Origin: Acidimicrobiia bacterium
GTDB taxonomy: Bacteria; Actinomycetota; Acidimicrobiia; Spongiisociales; ZC4RG35
Assembly (NCBI GenBank): GCA_009377735.1
Contig: WHTL01000245.1
Span: forward strand, 1-6,092
DNA: 6,092 nucleotides
Direction: 5' to 3'
Shown here: piece by piece, positions 5,538 to 6,092 of the stretch
Layout: each line of letters opens with the position of its first letter
Numbering within the stretch: position 1 is the first letter of the stretch
Program-made: the position numbers and the translations under genes
Notes under the pieces: model-generated
What the model saw: only the letters and a program-made list of their open reading frames with translations
Told to the model about the DNA's origin: nothing
Database searches by the model: none

Positions 5538-6092
5538 ATGGATGAAGCCTTATTGGAGCTGGCCAAGGACGGAGATGAGGACGCTTTCGAGGAGCTGGTC
5601 GGCGTCCACCGTCGTGAGCTCTACGTCCATTGCTATCGGATGTTGGGATCGGTCCAAGATGCCGAAGACGCTCTCCAGGAGTCGCTGCTGAGTGCCTGGC
5701 GTGGCCTATCTGGGTTCGAGGGGAGGAGTTCGATACGTACCTGGCTCTACCGTGTGACGACCAACGCCTGTCTCCGTATCGGCTCAAAACGGCAACGCCG
5801 TCTGTTGTCCCCTGACTACGGCCCACCACGCTCCGCGACCGATGATCTAGGCGAGCCGGTCACCGATCCCATCTGGATCGAGCCACTACCCGAGGAGCAC
5901 CCAGCCGGAGACGAGGATGACCCCGTGGCATCGTATCAGCGTCGCGAAAGCGTGGAACTGGCATATGTTGCCGCACTGCAGCATCTGCCGGCAACGCAGC
6001 GGGCGGTGTTGTTAGTGAGGGAGGTACTCGGATTCAGTGCGGACGAGGCGGCCTTGATGCTCGATACCACCCGGGCCTCGATCAACAGCGCA
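5538..6092 (+). CDS. ECF sigma factor, SigG/SigX5-like, C-terminus missing
   Basis: Open frame of 185 codons from an ATG at 5538 to the right edge. Residues about 13-85 are sigma70 region 2, with CYRMLGSVQDAEDALQE (32-48), AWRGLSGFEGRSSIRTWLYR (53-72) and TTNACL (74-79), which bind core polymerase and the -10 element. After a long acidic linker (about 90-135, with WIEPLPEE) comes sigma region 4 (about 141-185: LAYVAALQHLPATQRAVLLV, then a helix-turn-helix around FSADEAALMLDTTRASINSA). The wording of both regions recalls the actinobacterial SigG/SigX5 (TIGR02960) group, which usually carries a C-terminal SnoaL-like domain in place of a separate anti-sigma; that part would lie beyond the window. 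It is divergent from the ilv promoter. No Shine-Dalgarno sequence is seen before the ATG (bases 5515-5537), so leaderless translation is possible. No in-frame alternative start stands out. Target genes are unknown. Confidence 0.92.
   Translation, partial: MDEALLELAKDGDEDAFEELVGVHRRELYVHCYRMLGSVQDAEDALQESLLSAWRGLSGFEGRSSIRTWLYRVTTNACLRIGSKRQRRLLSPDYGPPRSATDDLGEPVTDPIWIEPLPEEHPAGDEDDPVASYQRRESVELAYVAALQHLPATQRAVLLVREVLGFSADEAALMLDTTRASINSA

Overview
The window reads as a piece of a moderately GC-rich actinobacterial chromosome. The ilvB-ilvN-ilvC order, a pair of adjacent CNNM/CBS membrane proteins, a SigG/SigX5-like ECF sigma factor and a possibly leaderless leader peptide all fit Actinomycetota. 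The class cannot be fixed by eye; Acidimicrobiia would be plausible. Nearly all coding capacity is on the minus strand, and one gene at the right edge runs the other way.

Minus-strand transcription starts near 5416. A good sigma70-type promoter (-35 TTGACG, 17-base spacer, -10 CATACT) drives a compact attenuator. It contains a 9-residue leader peptide, MHSHLVILE, with adjacent Leu-Val-Ile-Leu codons, then a perfect 10-bp hairpin beginning right after the leader stop codon, then an intrinsic terminator with a run of five T. Next come ilvB (acetohydroxyacid synthase large subunit, 3574-5286), ilvN (its regulatory ACT-domain subunit, 3071-3577, overlapping ilvB by ATGA) and ilvC (class I ketol-acid reductoisomerase, 2033-3034). 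Together they carry out the first two shared steps of isoleucine and valine synthesis, and make the valine intermediate that leads on to leucine. IlvN gives feedback control of the enzyme and the attenuator gives control of transcription by charged branched-chain tRNA.

After ilvC there are about 270 bases with no sure gene. They hold a 64-codon reading frame joined to the ilvC stop by ATGA, a hairpin without a U-tract and a 19-base tandem repeat. Then come two adjacent membrane proteins of the CNNM/CBS (HlyC/CorC-like) family. The first (429-1724) has no ATG, GTG or TTG at the point where family homology begins. The second (429 to the left edge) is cut off and overlaps the first by one base.

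On the plus strand, a truncated ECF sigma factor (5538 to the right edge) is transcribed divergently from the ilv promoter. Nothing resembling a CRISPR array, insertion sequence, prophage, tRNA or rRNA was seen. The strongest candidate for something not described for this organism is the ilv attenuator. It is a new instance of a known regulatory class, not a new system.
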